Shown here one piece after another: positions 27,340 to 36,403 of a stretch of DNA of 64,000 bases (its first letter is position 1; every line of letters starts with the position of its first letter). The notes beneath the pieces were generated by a model. The model was not told the origin of the DNA, did no database searches, and saw only the letters and a list, made by a program, of their open reading frames with translations. Source of the DNA: CAMPJM01 sp964440915 (GTDB lineage: Bacteria > Bacteroidota > Bacteroidia > Cytophagales > Cyclobacteriaceae); the NCBI GenBank assembly GCA_964440915.1, contig CAYTTV010000009.1:18829-82828 (forward strand), in the 5' to 3' direction. The translations under genes were made by a program, and so were the position numbers.

Positions 27340-27834
27340 CTAGTTGAGGTTGAGCTCTTTCACAAAATCTTCAACAAGCGATTTTTGCTCTTTCTCACTA
27401 GCAAGGTTCTTTCTTAACAGTTTTTCTGCTATTTGCACGGAAAGTAGGGCTACTTGATTCTTTACGTCTGCTAGTGCTGCATTTTTTTCTGTCCGGATAG
27501 CCTCTCTTGCATCTTCAATCATTCGATCTCCTTGTTTCTTGGCCTCCACTTTAGCTTCTTCTATCGCCCTTTTGGCAGTTTCAGAAGCCTCTTTCAATAT
27601 TTTGTCACGTTCTACCCGTGCCTCTTGTAACAGCTTTTCATTTTCAGCTTTCAAAGAAGCCATTTGGGCCCTGGCTTGTTCAGCGGCCGCAAGTGCATTG
27701 TCTATAGATTCCTCTCTAGCGCTTAGTGCCTCTGTAATGGCTGGCCAAGCAAATTTCGACAATACGATAAGTAAGGCAATGAATCCTATAAATTGCCAGA
27801 ATATTAAACCTATACCGGGGGTCAGTAAATCCAT
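27340..27834 (-). CDS. atpF: F1Fo ATP synthase subunit b
   Basis: Peripheral stalk subunit. 164 aa. Seen: one N-terminal membrane helix (GLIFWQFIGFIALLIVLSKFAWP) followed by a long, charged, Ala/Glu/Lys-rich coiled coil, as in all b subunits. Standard position between c and delta. Confidence 0.97.
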   Translation of the reverse strand: MDLLTPGIGLIFWQFIGFIALLIVLSKFAWPAITEALSAREESIDNALAAAEQARAQMASLKAENEKLLQEARVERDKILKEASETAKRAIEEAKVEAKKQGDRMIEDAREAIRTEKNAALADVKNQVALLSVQIAEKLLRKNLASEKEQKSLVEDFVKELNLN

Positions 27835-27906
27835 TTTGCTTAATCTGATTAATTTGAATAATAAGAATTCAGGCCCTATGCCTAATGCAAAAGGGCCTGA
27901 AGTTCA

Positions 27907-28167
27907 TTAGAATGTTATTTGGTCATTTGTAGCGATCAAAAGACACACTACCATGCCAAACAACGATACCACCTCAATCAGGGCAGCAATGATCAACATC
28001 GCTGTCTGAATCTTACCAGCAGCTTCTGGCTGCCTAGCAATACCTTCCATGGCTTGGCCACCGATTCTTCCGATACCTAGGGCTGCGCCTATTGCAACAA
28101 TCCCTGCACCGATTCCAGCACCTACCAAAGCAAGTCCTGCGGACAATAATAATGTAGTTAGTAACAT
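27907..28167 (-). CDS. atpE: F1Fo ATP synthase subunit c
   Basis: Ring-forming proteolipid that carries the ions. 86 aa, with two membrane helices joined by the polar loop EGIARQPEA. The ion-binding carboxylate is the Glu in AALIEVVSLF. The residue after it is Val rather than Ser/Thr, so the Na+ signature is not complete and proton use is more likely. Follows atpB by 47 bases. Confidence 0.97.
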   Translation of the reverse strand: MLLTTLLLSAGLALVGAGIGAGIVAIGAALGIGRIGGQAMEGIARQPEAAGKIQTAMLIIAALIEVVSLFGMVVCLLIATNDQITF

Positions 28168-28214
28168 AAGATATATATAAAATTAAACAAAAAGGTTTCT
28201 TTCACTATGCCCAG

Positions 28215-29291
28215 TTAAATAAGGGCCTTGTCCACATCATCATCTGTATGATGGTGTTCCTGAACGGCAGCACCTATATACATGGAGGAAAACAGCGTAA
28301 ACACATACGCTTGTATTGTGGCAACCAAGATCTCTATTATGTTAATAAAGACAACTAAAAGACTGCTGGCTATTCCAACAGCATAAGAGGTAAAGATAAA
28401 GTTGAGGCCGATTAGGCTCAGAATAACTATATGCCCGGCGGTAATGGCCACAAACAACCTGATCATGAGTGAAAAAGGCTTTGTAAACAATCCGATAAAC
28501 TCCACTACAACCATTACTGGCAAGATGTAAAAAGGAACTCCAGGTGTAGCAAACACGTGTTTCCAATAGTCTTTATTACCGCTAACATTGGTGATAACAA
28601 ATGTAATAATGGCAAGCACAAAGGTAACTGCTATGTTCCCTGTAAGGTTTGCCGCTCCAGGCATAAGCCCCATAATATTGGCTACAAGAATGAAAAAGAA
28701 CAGTGTAAGCAAATAGGGCAAATATTTTTTATACTTAGGCCCAATGTTGGGCTTTGCTATTTCGTCGCGAATAAAAATAACCAAGGGTTCGATAAACGCT
28801 GCGACACCTTTAGGGGCTGCATTGGGATGCTTTTTATAGCGGCTTGCAGACTTTAATGCTAAAAAGCCTACCACAAGCAGCGTAAGGAAAAGCATCGCTA
28901 CGTTTTTTGTTATGGAAAAATCATAGAAAGTTCTGGACGGATCTTGTGCTACCACATGCTCGTGCGCATCAATAGTATAGCCTTCATGCCAGATCCGCTC
29001 ATGTGTTGCAGGATCGACAAAATCCGATGACATAAAGAATTCCAATCCTTTATCGGGGGAGTACAGTATGACAGGCAGCGGAATGGTGATATGTGTATGT
29101 CCTATCGTAGCGAAATGCCATTCGTGTGCATCTTTAATGTGATGCATGATAAAGCCTGTTGGGTTTTCCTCTTCTACTTGCTGGGCTTCGTTTTGAGCAA
29201 AAGTGAGCGTAAAACTAAACAATAAGAAAGTAGTGGCTATAAAGGTTTTAATCAGAGCTTTATACGGGGCAGAAATCACAGCTTCAGTCAT
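28215..29291 (-). CDS. atpB: F1Fo ATP synthase subunit a
   Basis: Ion-channel half of the Fo motor. At 358 aa it is longer than the E. coli protein (about 270) because of an N-terminal extension with a signal-like helix (TFIATTFLLFSFTLTFAQ) and about 90 extra-membrane residues, as is usual in Bacteroidota. Seen: the essential Arg in MIRLFVAITAGHIVIL and the C-terminal IQAYVFTLFSSMYIGAA. Its start overlaps the end of the preceding gene by 8 bases, so it is translationally coupled. Confidence 0.97.
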   Translation of the reverse strand: MTEAVISAPYKALIKTFIATTFLLFSFTLTFAQNEAQQVEEENPTGFIMHHIKDAHEWHFATIGHTHITIPLPVILYSPDKGLEFFMSSDFVDPATHERIWHEGYTIDAHEHVVAQDPSRTFYDFSITKNVAMLFLTLLVVGFLALKSASRYKKHPNAAPKGVAAFIEPLVIFIRDEIAKPNIGPKYKKYLPYLLTLFFFILVANIMGLMPGAANLTGNIAVTFVLAIITFVITNVSGNKDYWKHVFATPGVPFYILPVMVVVEFIGLFTKPFSLMIRLFVAITAGHIVILSLIGLNFIFTSYAVGIASSLLVVFINIIEILVATIQAYVFTLFSSMYIGAAVQEHHHTDDDVDKALI

Positions 29292-29700
29292 TTATTTCTC
29301 CTTGGTTTGAAATCGGCCGCAAGTTACCTATAATGCTATAGATTTCAAATACCAAATAAAATAAATAGACTATAAAAAAATTCAAAACCAATACAATTCT
29401 GTCATTGTGAAAGTTGAGAATGAGATAGGCTATGGCCCCAAGGCTAAGAAATAGTCTAATCAGCATGCTGACCAAAAACAGAGGAGCAAAGCTTTGGGCA
29501 GATTTAGAGGACTTTGATAAAGCATAAGTATTATAAGCCGCCACTATGAGGGCAATAATGGCTGACATGGCAATGATTAACCATATTGCGCTATGTATAT
29601 AAGCCGAAGTGGCTGGAATGATATTTAGGAGATAAGCGATTACACAAATGCCGAGTGTAACGCCTGCTATTTTAAGTGCTAGAGGTAAAAATGTTTTCAC
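29284..29700 (-). CDS. AtpI-like four-helix membrane protein of the ATP synthase operon
   Basis: 138 residues with four membrane helices; the last is followed by a short polar tail. The size, topology and position directly ahead of atpB match the AtpI/AtpR-like helper proteins that assist c-ring assembly, although identity at sequence level is low. The start codon is GTG (no in-frame ATG before helix 1). Overlaps atpB by 8 bases. Confidence 0.75.
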   Translation of the reverse strand: MKTFLPLALKIAGVTLGICVIAYLLNIIPATSAYIHSAIWLIIAMSAIIALIVAAYNTYALSKSSKSAQSFAPLFLVSMLIRLFLSLGAIAYLILNFHNDRIVLVLNFFIVYLFYLVFEIYSIIGNLRPISNQGEIND

Positions 29701-29794
29701 GCAGTATATCAGTTAAGCTACAAATGTACGCCTTTCTCGGAAACCTAGTGAAATGTAAATGATGGGCTTCAAAACAGCGTGTAAAATGATGCTA

Positions 29795-30040
29795 TTATTG
29801 TTTTGGCAATGATTTGTATAACAAATAAAAAGAGGCGCCAATGCCAATAAAAGAAAGGATCAGCACAAAAACAGGCTTGCCCTGCATAAACCTATCATCT
29901 AATGCCAATCCTCCCCACACAGAAAGCCCTATTACAAAGCACATCTGAAAGCCCAAACCGGAGTACTTTAAGTAATCTCTAAGCGGATTTGACTCCTTTT
30001 TCTGCCCCGAAGGACTTGTTTTCTGATTTTTCTGCTCCAA
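29795..30040 (-). CDS. atpZ: AtpZ/AtpI-family protein
   Basis: 81 residues. A charged N-terminus is followed by two helices: LKYSGLGFQMCFVIGLSVWGGLALDDRF (with the conserved Tyr-Ser-Gly-x-x-xQM opening and the Gly-x-x-x-D turn) and VFVLILSFIGIGASFYLLYKSL. AtpZ proteins help c-ring assembly or Mg2+/Ca2+ transport beside AtpI. The only start that keeps the N-terminus is TTG at 30040: a stop lies four codons upstream and the next ATG is inside helix 1. Hence the gene overlaps the bactofilin 3' end by 62 bases in another frame. Confidence 0.88.
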   Translation of the reverse strand: MEQKNQKTSPSGQKKESNPLRDYLKYSGLGFQMCFVIGLSVWGGLALDDRFMQGKPVFVLILSFIGIGASFYLLYKSLPKQ

Positions 30041-30428
30041 TGGTTTCGCCTATCTTTATTTCTTTCATGGCACCGCCCATCTTAACGCCACCGTTAAATG
30101 TGGCACCCGACTCGATAATTAGTTTGTTGGCCGTGATATCACCGTGGATGACTGCTGTAGGTTTTAGCACAAGCAGCTCAGTTACTTCCAACACTCCTTT
30201 TACCTCACCTTCTATCTCTGCATTCTGAGCCAGGATATTGCCGTCAACAAAAGAGGATTGTCCTAACACAACTTTTGACTTAGACTTAATGTTTCCGACA
30301 ACTTTGCCCTCAATTCGGATATTGCCAAATGTTTCTACGTTCCCTTCGAGTACTGTTCCTTTGCCGATGTTGTTGCTAGAGTTGCTGATTTGCTCTGCTA
30401 CCTTTTTGTCTTCTTTATTAGTAAACAT
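29979..30428 (-). CDS. Bactofilin (polymer-forming cytoskeletal protein)
   Basis: 149 aa. Self-assembling beta-helix filament protein that scaffolds envelope enzymes at the inner membrane. Seen: a disordered N-terminal tail followed by the repeating pattern GTVLEGNVETFGNIRIEGKVVGNIKSKSKVVLG... in about six short beta rungs (residues 20-125), then a charged tail. The neighbouring M23 peptidase upstream fits the common bactofilin-peptidase pairing, in which the filament localises a cell-wall hydrolase. Its 3' end overlaps atpZ. Confidence 0.93.
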   Translation of the reverse strand: MFTNKEDKKVAEQISNSSNNIGKGTVLEGNVETFGNIRIEGKVVGNIKSKSKVVLGQSSFVDGNILAQNAEIEGEVKGVLEVTELLVLKPTAVIHGDITANKLIIESGATFNGGVKMGGAMKEIKIGETIGAEKSENKSFGAEKGVKSA

Positions 30429-30447
30429 GACTGATATTTTTGATTAA

Positions 30448-31314
30448 TTAAAATGATACGAAATCTTCTGGATCCATAGGGTTGCCATTATACCAAAATT
30501 CCAAATGCAAATGGGGCCCCGTGGTAAGCTCTCCTGAGTTTCCTATAATTGCAATGATATCTCCGGCGCGGGCAAAATCTCCCACCTTCTTTAGCAATGC
30601 CGAATTGTGCTTATATACAGAAATCAGGTTATTCCTATGTTGTACTGCAATGATGTGCCCAGCCTCTTGCGTCCAATCCGAAACGATTACCGTTCCATCC
30701 GCAACACACTTTATGGGTTCATTTTTTTTTGACACTATGTCTACTCCAAAATGGCCATTCTTCAAATTATAGGGCGAAGAGACTATGCCGGATATCGGTG
30801 AAAAGAAATATATTTCCTGCAATTCACTGTTTGTATGACTGGCCAAGGTATAAATAGACTGATCTTCTTCTTCAAATGACCTCCTAAATTGATTGTCAAT
30901 ATCCCTTAGGTTTTGTATCTCCGTATCCACGTTCAATTGTCCCAATGCATCCGTTTCTTCTTCGGCTATCCGATTTGGTGTTTCGATCACACCATCTCCT
31001 GCTACTATATTTTGAAAATTCTCAATAAATCGCGATTTTCTGTCAACTTCCACCACCAATGAATCTATCTGCATCGATAATTCTATGAGTTTTCTATTCA
31101 CTTCTACTTCTGCATGTCGAGGGTCAAACCACTGGCCCAAGATCGTATGCACTAGATACAGGCTCAACCCCATAAAAATGAGGAATAAGGATAAGAAAAA
31201 AACTATTAACTTTGCATAGTTGAAACTAAAGGTGGTCTTTTCTGCAAAATTCTCTTCATTTCGTATAATGAGGAGGAACCTGTTCGTTAATCTATTTGAT
31301 AAAGTTTTTTTCAA
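30448..31314 (-). CDS. M23-family peptidoglycan endopeptidase, bactofilin-linked
   Basis: Membrane-anchored LytM-type metallopeptidase that cuts peptide cross-links in the periplasm. Seen: a short cytosolic tail, one membrane helix (KLIVFFLSLFLIFMGLSLYLV), a coiled region and a C-terminal M23 domain with HFGVD (zinc His/Asp) and GPHLHLEFW (catalytic and zinc His), all intact. No in-frame ATG precedes the tail. I prefer the TTG at 31314 (MKKTLSNRLTNRF) over the TTG at 31353, because a -7 box (CAAAAATA on the plus strand, 31351-31358) overlaps the latter. The bactofilin gene follows 19 bases downstream. Confidence 0.85.
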   Translation of the reverse strand: MKKTLSNRLTNRFLLIIRNEENFAEKTTFSFNYAKLIVFFLSLFLIFMGLSLYLVHTILGQWFDPRHAEVEVNRKLIELSMQIDSLVVEVDRKSRFIENFQNIVAGDGVIETPNRIAEEETDALGQLNVDTEIQNLRDIDNQFRRSFEEEDQSIYTLASHTNSELQEIYFFSPISGIVSSPYNLKNGHFGVDIVSKKNEPIKCVADGTVIVSDWTQEAGHIIAVQHRNNLISVYKHNSALLKKVGDFARAGDIIAIIGNSGELTTGPHLHLEFWYNGNPMDPEDFVSF

Positions 31315-31350
31315 TTTGGATATTGCTCGGTCTCGAAGTAGTAATGTCAA

Positions 31351-31358
31351 CAAAAATA
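31351..31358 (-). promoter_or_regulatory. -7 promoter box of the M23/bactofilin operon
   Basis: TATTTTTG on the minus strand matches the Bacteroidota consensus TAnnTTTG. It would start transcription near 31345 and give a leader of about 30 bases before the TTG at 31314. No clear -33 element is seen. Confidence 0.45.
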
Positions 31359-31441
31359 TATATTATTACCCAGATCGATAAAGTTTATTGCATTAATATA
31401 GTCCAATTTTCGTTTCATTGTAATAAAATTCACGTTTTTGC

Positions 31442-34015
31442 TTGAAAACCATTTTCCCATATAAAATCCTTTCGTGGCTGTGGGTCATCCCAGTGGTATT
31501 GCTTATAGGCTGCTCCGCTGAAAAGAACACGCTTGTGAGCAAGGCTTACCACAATCTCACTGCCCGGTACAATGCTTATTTCCTTGCCAAGGAACGGATG
31601 AAGGAAATAGAGACAATTTATTGGGAAAATCACGACGACAACTACTATAATATACTCAGCATATTTCCAAAAGTGGATACTGTAATGGCTGCTTTTGTGC
31701 AAGAGCCTCTTGAAGATTGTATTGTAAAGGCTTCCTTGGCTATCCAGAACCACAAAAACAGCAAATGGGTAGACGATAGTTATATTTTGGTTGGTAAGGC
31801 ACGCTATTATGATGCAGATTTTGTAAACGCTATAGAGACTTTTAAATATGTGAATGTCAATAGCCCAGACGACAATGCACGGCATGAAGCGCTTGTCTTT
31901 CTCATGCGCACCTTTATCGACTACGAAGAACAGCAAAATGCCATAGCCGTATCTGATTTCTTACAAAAGGAAAAACTCAATAAAAACAACCTTAAAGCAT
32001 TGTACCTCACGAGGGCATATCTATACCAACAGAGGCAAGATTATAACAATATGGTTCAAAACCTTGCACTGGCTGTACCATTATTGCGCAAGGAAGACAG
32101 ACCAGCGAGGTTACATTTTATTACTGGTCAAGTTTTTCAAGAACTTGGATTTGAGTCGCTGGCATATGAGCATTACCGGGAGAGCCTTAAAAACAACCCT
32201 GCTTACGAGCTTTCATTTTATGCCAGGCTCAACATGGCTCAAGTATTTGAACTGGCCGACAACAAAGATGTCAATAAAGCCCGGAAGTACTTTAGAGGCT
32301 TACTCAGGGATAATAAGAACAAGGAGTTTCGCGATAAGATCTATTATGAAATGGCGGAGTTCGAGCGGAAGCAAGGCAATCAAGAACAGGCGATTACTTA
32401 CTATAAAAACTCTGTACAAGCCAGCGTCAGCAACAACCGACAGAAATCATATGCTTTTCATAGGCTTGGGCAGATATATTATGAAGAGATCAAGAACTAT
32501 GCGCTGGCCAAGGCCTATTACGACAGCACCATATCAGTAATGCCCACTACAGAAGAAAATTATGAAAGGATAAAAAAGCGGCAAGAAGTACTTGCGGATT
32601 TCGTACTACAGCACAATACCATTGCATTGCAAGACAGCCTCCTGCAGCTATCATACATGGACTCTTCCGCATTGGTTGCTATGGCTGACCTGCGCTTTGC
32701 AACGCAGCAAGAGGATCTCAAGCTCCTCGCCCAATCTTCGCGACAGGCCGGGGGTTTTAGCGGGTCAAACAACCTCTTTAGTCAAATGGGGAATGCTGAA
32801 ACACAGACGGGAAGCTGGTACTTCTATAGTTCTGCTTCTATCAGTACTGGTCGGGCGGAATTTATGCGACGATGGGGTAATAGACCCCTGCAAGATAACT
32901 GGCGAAGAAATAAAACTTTGATCAATAGACAGGCCAATACGTTCGCTCAAAACGAAACTCTTGAAGAAGGATCCGAAGAAATTGGCCTGAGTGAAGAAGA
33001 ACAAAGGACGGCTTATAGGCAAGAGTTTTTCAGTCAAATACCCTTTTCAGATGAGGCTCGAGCCAATGCGCATCTGTCTATAGAAGAGGCTTATTATACT
33101 TTAGGCAATATCTATAACTTCAATTTGGAGGAGCCTCAAAATGCCCAAGAAACTTTTATAACCTTGCTAGAAAGATACCCAGAGACTTCGCATGAGCCGG
33201 AAGTACTGTATCTATTATACATCATCAGCAACAACTTGCAGCCACTGCAAGGAGAACCCTATAAGGAAAGGCTGCTGCGCGAATTTCCCAACACGACTTA
33301 TGCCAAGACCATCCGTAATCCTAATTATAAGCAGGAAAGTGAAGCATTGAGTGCCGAGTTACAAGCATTGTATGCCACGGCGTTTAAAGCTTACAAAAAC
33401 GGCGACTATCCACAAGCCGATAGCTTATTATCTTTTGCCCTAAATGAATATCCCGTAACTGATTTTACGGACAACCTGAGTTTGCTGCAAATTATGCTGA
33501 TAGGAAAAACTGAACATATCTCCCAGTACCAGTATAGATTAGAACAGTTCGTTGAGCGTTTTCCTGATAGTGAATTGATCGATTATGCACGATCTTTGCT
33601 AGAAGCATCACGGCAGTTTCAGGCCGCAGTATTGAAAGCAGGAGGGGCACAAAGCTTTGTTGAAGATTTTGATCAGACTCATATCTTTGTTTTGGTTTAT
33701 GACAAGGATTTTACTTTGGCTAATCTCTTGCCTCAGAAGCTGGACACGCTTAGCGAGCAGAATTTCAAAGCCTTGGAACTCAGGTCAGGCAACATGAGTT
33801 TCAACGAGCAACAGGGCATGATTATGGTGAATGAATTTAAATCCAAACAAGAAGCTTTAGCATACAGAGCGCTTGTTAACCAGGACGGTACTATAAAAAG
33901 TGCATTTAAGGAGAATAAAGTACAAGACTTTATAATTACAAAAGATAACTTTCAAATATTATCTAAAACTAAAGATATTCCCAGTTACGTTTCCTTTTTC
34001 GAGGAGCATTATTAA
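31442..34015 (+). CDS. porW: PorW/SprE-like type IX secretion TPR lipoprotein
   Basis: Periplasm-facing lipoprotein needed for type IX secretion and gliding in Bacteroidota. 857 aa. Seen: signal LSWLWVIPVVLLIGC with a lipobox Cys; directly after it the family opening AEKNTLVSKAYHNLTARYNAYF; TPR-type repeats to about residue 370 (for example YYEMAEFERKQGNQEQAITYYKNS), then a second TPR block (TLGNIYNFNLEEPQNAQETFITLLERYP) and a C-terminal domain. The start is a TTG: a stop lies six codons upstream and the next ATG is past the lipobox. PBP1A follows after 14 bases. Confidence 0.85.
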   Translation: MKTIFPYKILSWLWVIPVVLLIGCSAEKNTLVSKAYHNLTARYNAYFLAKERMKEIETIYWENHDDNYYNILSIFPKVDTVMAAFVQEPLEDCIVKASLAIQNHKNSKWVDDSYILVGKARYYDADFVNAIETFKYVNVNSPDDNARHEALVFLMRTFIDYEEQQNAIAVSDFLQKEKLNKNNLKALYLTRAYLYQQRQDYNNMVQNLALAVPLLRKEDRPARLHFITGQVFQELGFESLAYEHYRESLKNNPAYELSFYARLNMAQVFELADNKDVNKARKYFRGLLRDNKNKEFRDKIYYEMAEFERKQGNQEQAITYYKNSVQASVSNNRQKSYAFHRLGQIYYEEIKNYALAKAYYDSTISVMPTTEENYERIKKRQEVLADFVLQHNTIALQDSLLQLSYMDSSALVAMADLRFATQQEDLKLLAQSSRQAGGFSGSNNLFSQMGNAETQTGSWYFYSSASISTGRAEFMRRWGNRPLQDNWRRNKTLINRQANTFAQNETLEEGSEEIGLSEEEQRTAYRQEFFSQIPFSDEARANAHLSIEEAYYTLGNIYNFNLEEPQNAQETFITLLERYPETSHEPEVLYLLYIISNNLQPLQGEPYKERLLREFPNTTYAKTIRNPNYKQESEALSAELQALYATAFKAYKNGDYPQADSLLSFALNEYPVTDFTDNLSLLQIMLIGKTEHISQYQYRLEQFVERFPDSELIDYARSLLEASRQFQAAVLKAGGAQSFVEDFDQTHIFVLVYDKDFTLANLLPQKLDTLSEQNFKALELRSGNMSFNEQQGMIMVNEFKSKQEALAYRALVNQDGTIKSAFKENKVQDFIITKDNFQILSKTKDIPSYVSFFEEHY

Positions 34016-34029
34016 TTATTGAACAATCT

Positions 34030-36375
34030 ATGGCCAATACGAAGCCCAAAGCAAAAAAAAATAGCGGCAAACTCATTTCTAACATCATAAAGGGTATGTG
34101 GATCGCTTTTATAGCGATGCTTGTTTTCCTTCCCTTGTTTATCTTTTCTGTTAGCATCAATCTGTTCAATCTCTATGGGGAACAGCCCAGCTTAAGATCT
34201 TTGGAGAATCCTGAGGAAGAGCTGTCGTCGGAGCTATACTCAGCAGACAATATCCTTTTGGGTAAATATTATCGAGAGAACAGGAGTCCTGTGAGCTATG
34301 AAGAGCTTTCGCCCAATCTGATTAACGCTTTAATAGCGGTTGAAGACTATCGATTTGAGCAGCATTCCGGCATTGATCTCAGAGGCCTGAGCCGAGCGGT
34401 GGTGTTTTATCTGCTGCCTGGAGGATATGCAGGTGGAGGCAGCACGCTTTCACAGCAACTTGCCAAGAATCTATTTGAGACCAGGAGCGAACGATATGAA
34501 GGGGCCTTGCACGGCATTCCTGGTTTGGGAAAGTTTATCGATAAGGTAAAGGAGTGGATTGTGGCGGTAAAGCTAGAACGTTCCTATACCAAAAAAGAAA
34601 TATTGCAGATGTACCTTAATACTGTTCCGTACGGAAGCAACGCCCATGGGATAAAAGTAGCAGCGCAAACTTACTTTAACACTACACCTGACAGCCTAAA
34701 CATTCAAGAAGCTGCACTACTAGCAGGCATGGTTCAAGCACCTACAAGGCATAATCCAGTATTCAACTATGAGAGTGCCTTTCACAGACGTAATGTTGTA
34801 TTAGCTCAAATGCTCAAATACGATATGCTATCACGAGAGACTTTTGATTCTCTAAAGTTATTGCCGATAGAATTGGACTACAATGTGGCCAACCACAATC
34901 AGGGCTTGGCTACCTACTTTAGAAGAGTAGTCGGGGCTTATTTGGGCAGTTGGGCCAAAGAGCATGGATACGATCTATATGAAGGAGGATTAAAGATTTA
35001 TACGACCATTGACAGCCGTCTGCAAGAGTATGCCGAAGAAGCGATGAACGAACACATGTCTTATCTCCATAAGGTTTTTATAAATCATTGGAAAGGAAGA
35101 AACCCGTGGATAGATGAACAAGGGAGAGAAATACCCAACTTCCTAGCTACAGCGGCGAGTCGAACTCCACGATATAGAACGCTCGTGGAAATATATGGAA
35201 AGGATTCTGATTCTGTTGACATCATCATGAACAAGCCCGTACCTATGCGTGTCTTTTCTTGGGAAGGGGAGATCGATACGGTGCTCAGCCCAATGGACTC
35301 GATCAAATACTATAAGCATTTCCTTAGGGCAGGGTTTATGGCAATGGATCCGCATTCAGGCCAGATCAAGGCCTGGGTGGGAGGTATAAATCACAAATTT
35401 TTTAAATACGATCATGTAATGCAGGGCAAGCGGCAGCCTGGATCTACTTTCAAACCGATTTTATATGCTGCAGCCATAGACAATGGCTATTCTCCTTGCT
35501 ATGAGGTATATGATACGCCAGTTACTTTTGAGGCTAGTGGCGATCAACCTGCCTATAAACCCAACAATGCTGAGGGCAAATATTCAGGACAACGCATGAC
35601 CATTCGTGAGGGAATGGCCAGATCCATTAACTCTATTGCTGCATTCATGATCAAGAAGATAGGACCTGCAATGGTAGTGGATTATGCCAAAAGGCTTGGA
35701 ATAGAAAGTCATCTAGATCCAGTTCCTGCACTTGCTTTAGGTACAAGCGATGTTTCTATTTTCGAGCTTGTGGGTGCCTATAGCACATTTGTGAATGAGG
35801 GAGTATATACCCGGCCTTACTTTATTACACGAATAGAAGATAAAAATGGTAATGTGCTACAAGAATTCCCTCCCAGAACCAGGGAAGCACTTAGCGAAGA
35901 AACGGCTTATCTCATGCTGCATATGTTGAAGGGCACCACCGAATGGTTTGGAGAAGATCATGACCGATTTGGTACAGCAGTAGGTCTCGGGCGATATGGG
36001 TTGCTCACTGATGGCAATGAGGTTGGGGGCAAAACAGGAACCACAGCGAATTATTCAGACGGCTGGTTTGTCGGTGTTACTAAAGATTTAGTAGCAGGCG
36101 TATGGGTAGGTGGTGAGGATAGAAGTATACATTTTAGAACGCTAGCATTAGGGCAAGGCGGCAGAATGGCTATGCCCATTTATGGAAGGTTCATGGAAAA
36201 AGTATACAATGATCCAGATTTGGATATAACCAAGGGGCCTTTTAAGCGACCTTCTCGTGGGTTGTCTGTAGAGATTAACTGTGACCGCTACAGGAATCAG
36301 GATTATGCGCAAGAATCCGATTCATTACAATTATATCAACCACAAGAACGTATCAACCCTGGCGATATTTTCTAA
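34030..36375 (+). CDS. Class A penicillin-binding protein 1A
   Basis: Bifunctional peptidoglycan polymerase at the inner membrane. 781 aa. Seen: a short cytosolic N-terminus, one membrane helix (IAFIAMLVFLPLFIFSV), a GT51 transglycosylase domain with EDYRFEQHSGID and GGSTLSQQLAKNL, then a transpeptidase domain with the catalytic STFK motif (RQPGSTFKPIL), SIN as the SxN motif, and GGKTGTTANYSDGWFVG as the KTG motif. All motifs are intact. It is co-transcribed with the PorW gene, linking wall synthesis to secretion machinery at least by synteny. Its 3' end is 28 bases from a convergent gene. Confidence 0.96.
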   Translation: MANTKPKAKKNSGKLISNIIKGMWIAFIAMLVFLPLFIFSVSINLFNLYGEQPSLRSLENPEEELSSELYSADNILLGKYYRENRSPVSYEELSPNLINALIAVEDYRFEQHSGIDLRGLSRAVVFYLLPGGYAGGGSTLSQQLAKNLFETRSERYEGALHGIPGLGKFIDKVKEWIVAVKLERSYTKKEILQMYLNTVPYGSNAHGIKVAAQTYFNTTPDSLNIQEAALLAGMVQAPTRHNPVFNYESAFHRRNVVLAQMLKYDMLSRETFDSLKLLPIELDYNVANHNQGLATYFRRVVGAYLGSWAKEHGYDLYEGGLKIYTTIDSRLQEYAEEAMNEHMSYLHKVFINHWKGRNPWIDEQGREIPNFLATAASRTPRYRTLVEIYGKDSDSVDIIMNKPVPMRVFSWEGEIDTVLSPMDSIKYYKHFLRAGFMAMDPHSGQIKAWVGGINHKFFKYDHVMQGKRQPGSTFKPILYAAAIDNGYSPCYEVYDTPVTFEASGDQPAYKPNNAEGKYSGQRMTIREGMARSINSIAAFMIKKIGPAMVVDYAKRLGIESHLDPVPALALGTSDVSIFELVGAYSTFVNEGVYTRPYFITRIEDKNGNVLQEFPPRTREALSEETAYLMLHMLKGTTEWFGEDHDRFGTAVGLGRYGLLTDGNEVGGKTGTTANYSDGWFVGVTKDLVAGVWVGGEDRSIHFRTLALGQGGRMAMPIYGRFMEKVYNDPDLDITKGPFKRPSRGLSVEINCDRYRNQDYAQESDSLQLYQPQERINPGDIF

Positions 36376-36403
36376 TATTTTAAAGTTTATCGCTGCGCTA
36401 TAT

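Noticed and set aside
26750..27343. 197-codon plus-strand ORF antisense to atpH
   Set aside because: It is the mirror of a clear atpH gene, has a Ser/Phe-rich composition typical of antisense frames and matches no family.
31430..31936. 168-codon minus-strand ORF over the PorW gene start
   Set aside because: It is antisense to a strongly supported PorW frame with a lipobox, and its composition is not protein-like.
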